From assembly GCA_003151415.1 (NCBI GenBank), contig PLXK01000042.1, positions 27,402 to 62,684 on the forward strand: a DNA stretch of 35,283 bases. The letters are read 5' to 3'. Positions 35,101 to 35,283 of the stretch are shown here, piece after piece. Source of the stretch: Bacteroidota bacterium. Its GTDB lineage: Bacteria; Bacteroidota; Bacteroidia; Palsa-965. A program made the translations under genes and the position numbers. The notes below the pieces were generated by a model. That model did no database searches, had not been told where the DNA came from, and saw only the letters and a list, made by a program, of their open reading frames with translations. The stretch's first letter is position 1. Each line of letters begins with the position of its first letter.

Positions 35101-35283
35101 AGATCGAATAAACAACATTGTTCAGCAGGCCGTTTTTTTCTGAAACGGTATTGAATTTCATCCCGTCGAAGCTGGATGCTCCGCCGCTGTTTGTACCAAA
35201 CCACATCAGGCCGTCGCGTCCCTGAAAGACAGAAAGCACCTGCGATTGGGCCAGGCCTTCTTCAACCGAATAGTTTTTGAAAT
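32102..35283 (-). CDS. Propeller/Y_Y_Y sensor with SpoIIE phosphatase output (5' end outside window)
   Basis: More than 1059 residues, running in from the right edge: the frame is open to the last base and reads NYSVEEGLAQSQV, the usual start of the first Reg_prop repeat, so the true start lies outside. About 14 Reg_prop repeats follow (WFGT, WVGT, WIGT motifs), enough for two seven-bladed propellers. A Y_Y_Y domain comes next (LTFDFRGISLTVPSKVKYTF, SSLPAGDYTFLLKASNNDG), then one membrane helix (TWWFYTLCIIIIVTGVYLFI) and a coiled coil (TVRLRTHELREEKEKVEVVN). The PP2C-like SpoIIE domain has GDFYWF, ADCTGHGVPGAFMS, ASDGYADQFGG and a terminal DILVIGF, with the metal-binding aspartates in place. 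It probably senses an extracytoplasmic signal and dephosphorylates a serine-phosphorylated partner, such as an anti-anti-sigma factor; no partner gene is visible here. Confidence 0.92.
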   Translation of the reverse strand, partial: FKNYSVEEGLAQSQVLSVFQGRDGLMWFGTNSGGASSFDGMKFNTVSEKNGLLNNVVYSISDDKQGNILFGTLNGLSIYNGFKFHNFTDSTGLPHKRVYKVFRDRQDRIWVGTAKGVCQLKDNKIIPFKENELLNNSSVFVIYADSKGQIWFGTMANGVFVYDGKNFKHYSDKEGLDNNFVRGIIEDKSGTTWVATIKGLNRITNGKVDNDFQVIPGCDQRKYQTSYVGAWPDLNGNIWFASAAGAFKYDGKKFSRYIDRNGLASNNLVCVTCDREGTMWFGTSGSGVSKLSRETFFNLSSNDSLPRDYVTSVFMDSKKNMWLGIQDAGAVRLNEHYKVSLALKEDQKKPGKSISSNTISSMLEDSEDRIWFGTGTGISIFNGKDYLNYTVKDGLKDNKVYALSKGFDGRIWIGTKNGVCYHKAGDGDHPKEGFATDFPRLNSLLDKDNRAIQCIFTDKKGNTWFGTEKGAMMMDRSDVHVISKKSNFTDKKVACILDDQQGNLWFGTGEGVFMYDGKTFLKIDENNGLTSNKIYLLIFDNSGFLWVGTNKGLDRLDAMQFRKSGKIEVKHYGKEEGFKGVECNINACCKDNKGRIWFGTIKGVTVYDHTLDKPNDVEPLTEVSKIRLFFQDADFSPWSKGVDSLTKLPANLILPYTKNHLTFDFRGISLTVPSKVKYTFMLEGIDRDWVPPSSKNEATYSSLPAGDYTFLLKASNNDGLWNKEPFVYHFVIMPPWYKTWWFYTLCIIIIVTGVYLFIKIRTQQLMRTQITLEKTVRLRTHELREEKEKVEVVNREITAQKSIIETKNRDITDSIQYAKNIQEAILPQLDLIAQEFPQSFILYMPKDIVSGDFYWFSEKNGKFVITVADCTGHGVPGAFMSMIGNTLLNEIVNEKEVLEPSQILFDLRQNIMKCLKQTGAEGENKDGMDIALCVFDRNNLQLEFAGANNPLYVISEDELLEIKGDKQPIGVYAGETKPFTSHLKRLKKGDCIYIASDGYADQFGGTNGKKFKYKQMKDLLVSSKNMTMQAQKIVLENNIEKWRGDLEQVDDILVIGFRV

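Noticed and set aside
35239-35241. Start of the propeller/SpoIIE gene at a GTG at 35239
   Set aside because: The frame continues to the window end with residues typical of the first propeller repeat, so this is an internal valine.

Overview
The window looks like chromosomal DNA of a Bacteroidota bacterium, probably from the Chitinophagales/Sphingobacteriales side. Several coding sequences carry type IX secretion (T9SS) C-terminal sorting domains. SprB/PKD-type adhesin repeats, Reg_prop/Y_Y_Y propeller sensors, WG repeats, DUF4287 and DUF3820 are present. Two promoter -7 boxes match the Bacteroidota consensus TAnnTTTG exactly (TATCTTTG, TACCTTTG). Genes end on TAA, TAG or TGA in the standard code. 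No rRNA, tRNA, CRISPR array or intact transposon was seen.

Layout. 1-2690 (minus): two secreted proteins with related N-terminal modules, the first cut by the window edge, the second ending in a type A sorting domain. 2822-3736 (minus): YihY/BrkB-type membrane protein. 4265-9652 (plus): a 1795-residue adhesin with a DUF7948-like N-terminus, about nine SprB-like repeats, an Ig-like unit, two PKD domains and a type B (gliding-associated) C-terminus, followed by a strong terminator. 9768-10294: a dead IS200/RAYT-type element with an in-frame TGA and REP-like hairpins at both ends. 10307-17488 (minus): a 2393-residue SpvB/TcdB/RHS protein (Tc-toxin B-C fusion architecture) with an unrecognised 275-residue tip. 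It is divergent from 17924-19312 (plus), a leaderless protein with a HExxE/EIGD metallopeptidase-like motif. 19421-20395 (minus): a small T9SS cargo protein.

20645-22672 (plus) is a compact set of DUF3820, SRPBCC and DEAD-box (DEVD variant) helicase genes behind a consensus promoter. 22844-23715 holds two small unknown genes. 23739-28934 (minus) is a run of three envelope genes: a lipoprotein, a VIT-vWA-TPR-DUF2135 protein and a secreted alpha/beta hydrolase. 29133-29793 (minus) is a DoxX/DUF4287 pair. 29861-30214 is a striking 21/42-bp tandem array of dyad-symmetric units. 30629-32032 (plus) is a secreted WG-repeat protein, convergent with a very large propeller/Y_Y_Y/SpoIIE phosphatase sensor (32102 to beyond the window end).

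The most unusual items are (i) the orphan Tc/RHS giant with its beta-rich tip, the metallopeptidase-like neighbour and a shared intergenic inverted repeat, and (ii) the 21-bp dyad array, whose two strands are both largely open in wobble-aligned frames. All family assignments come from reading motifs by eye, without database searches.
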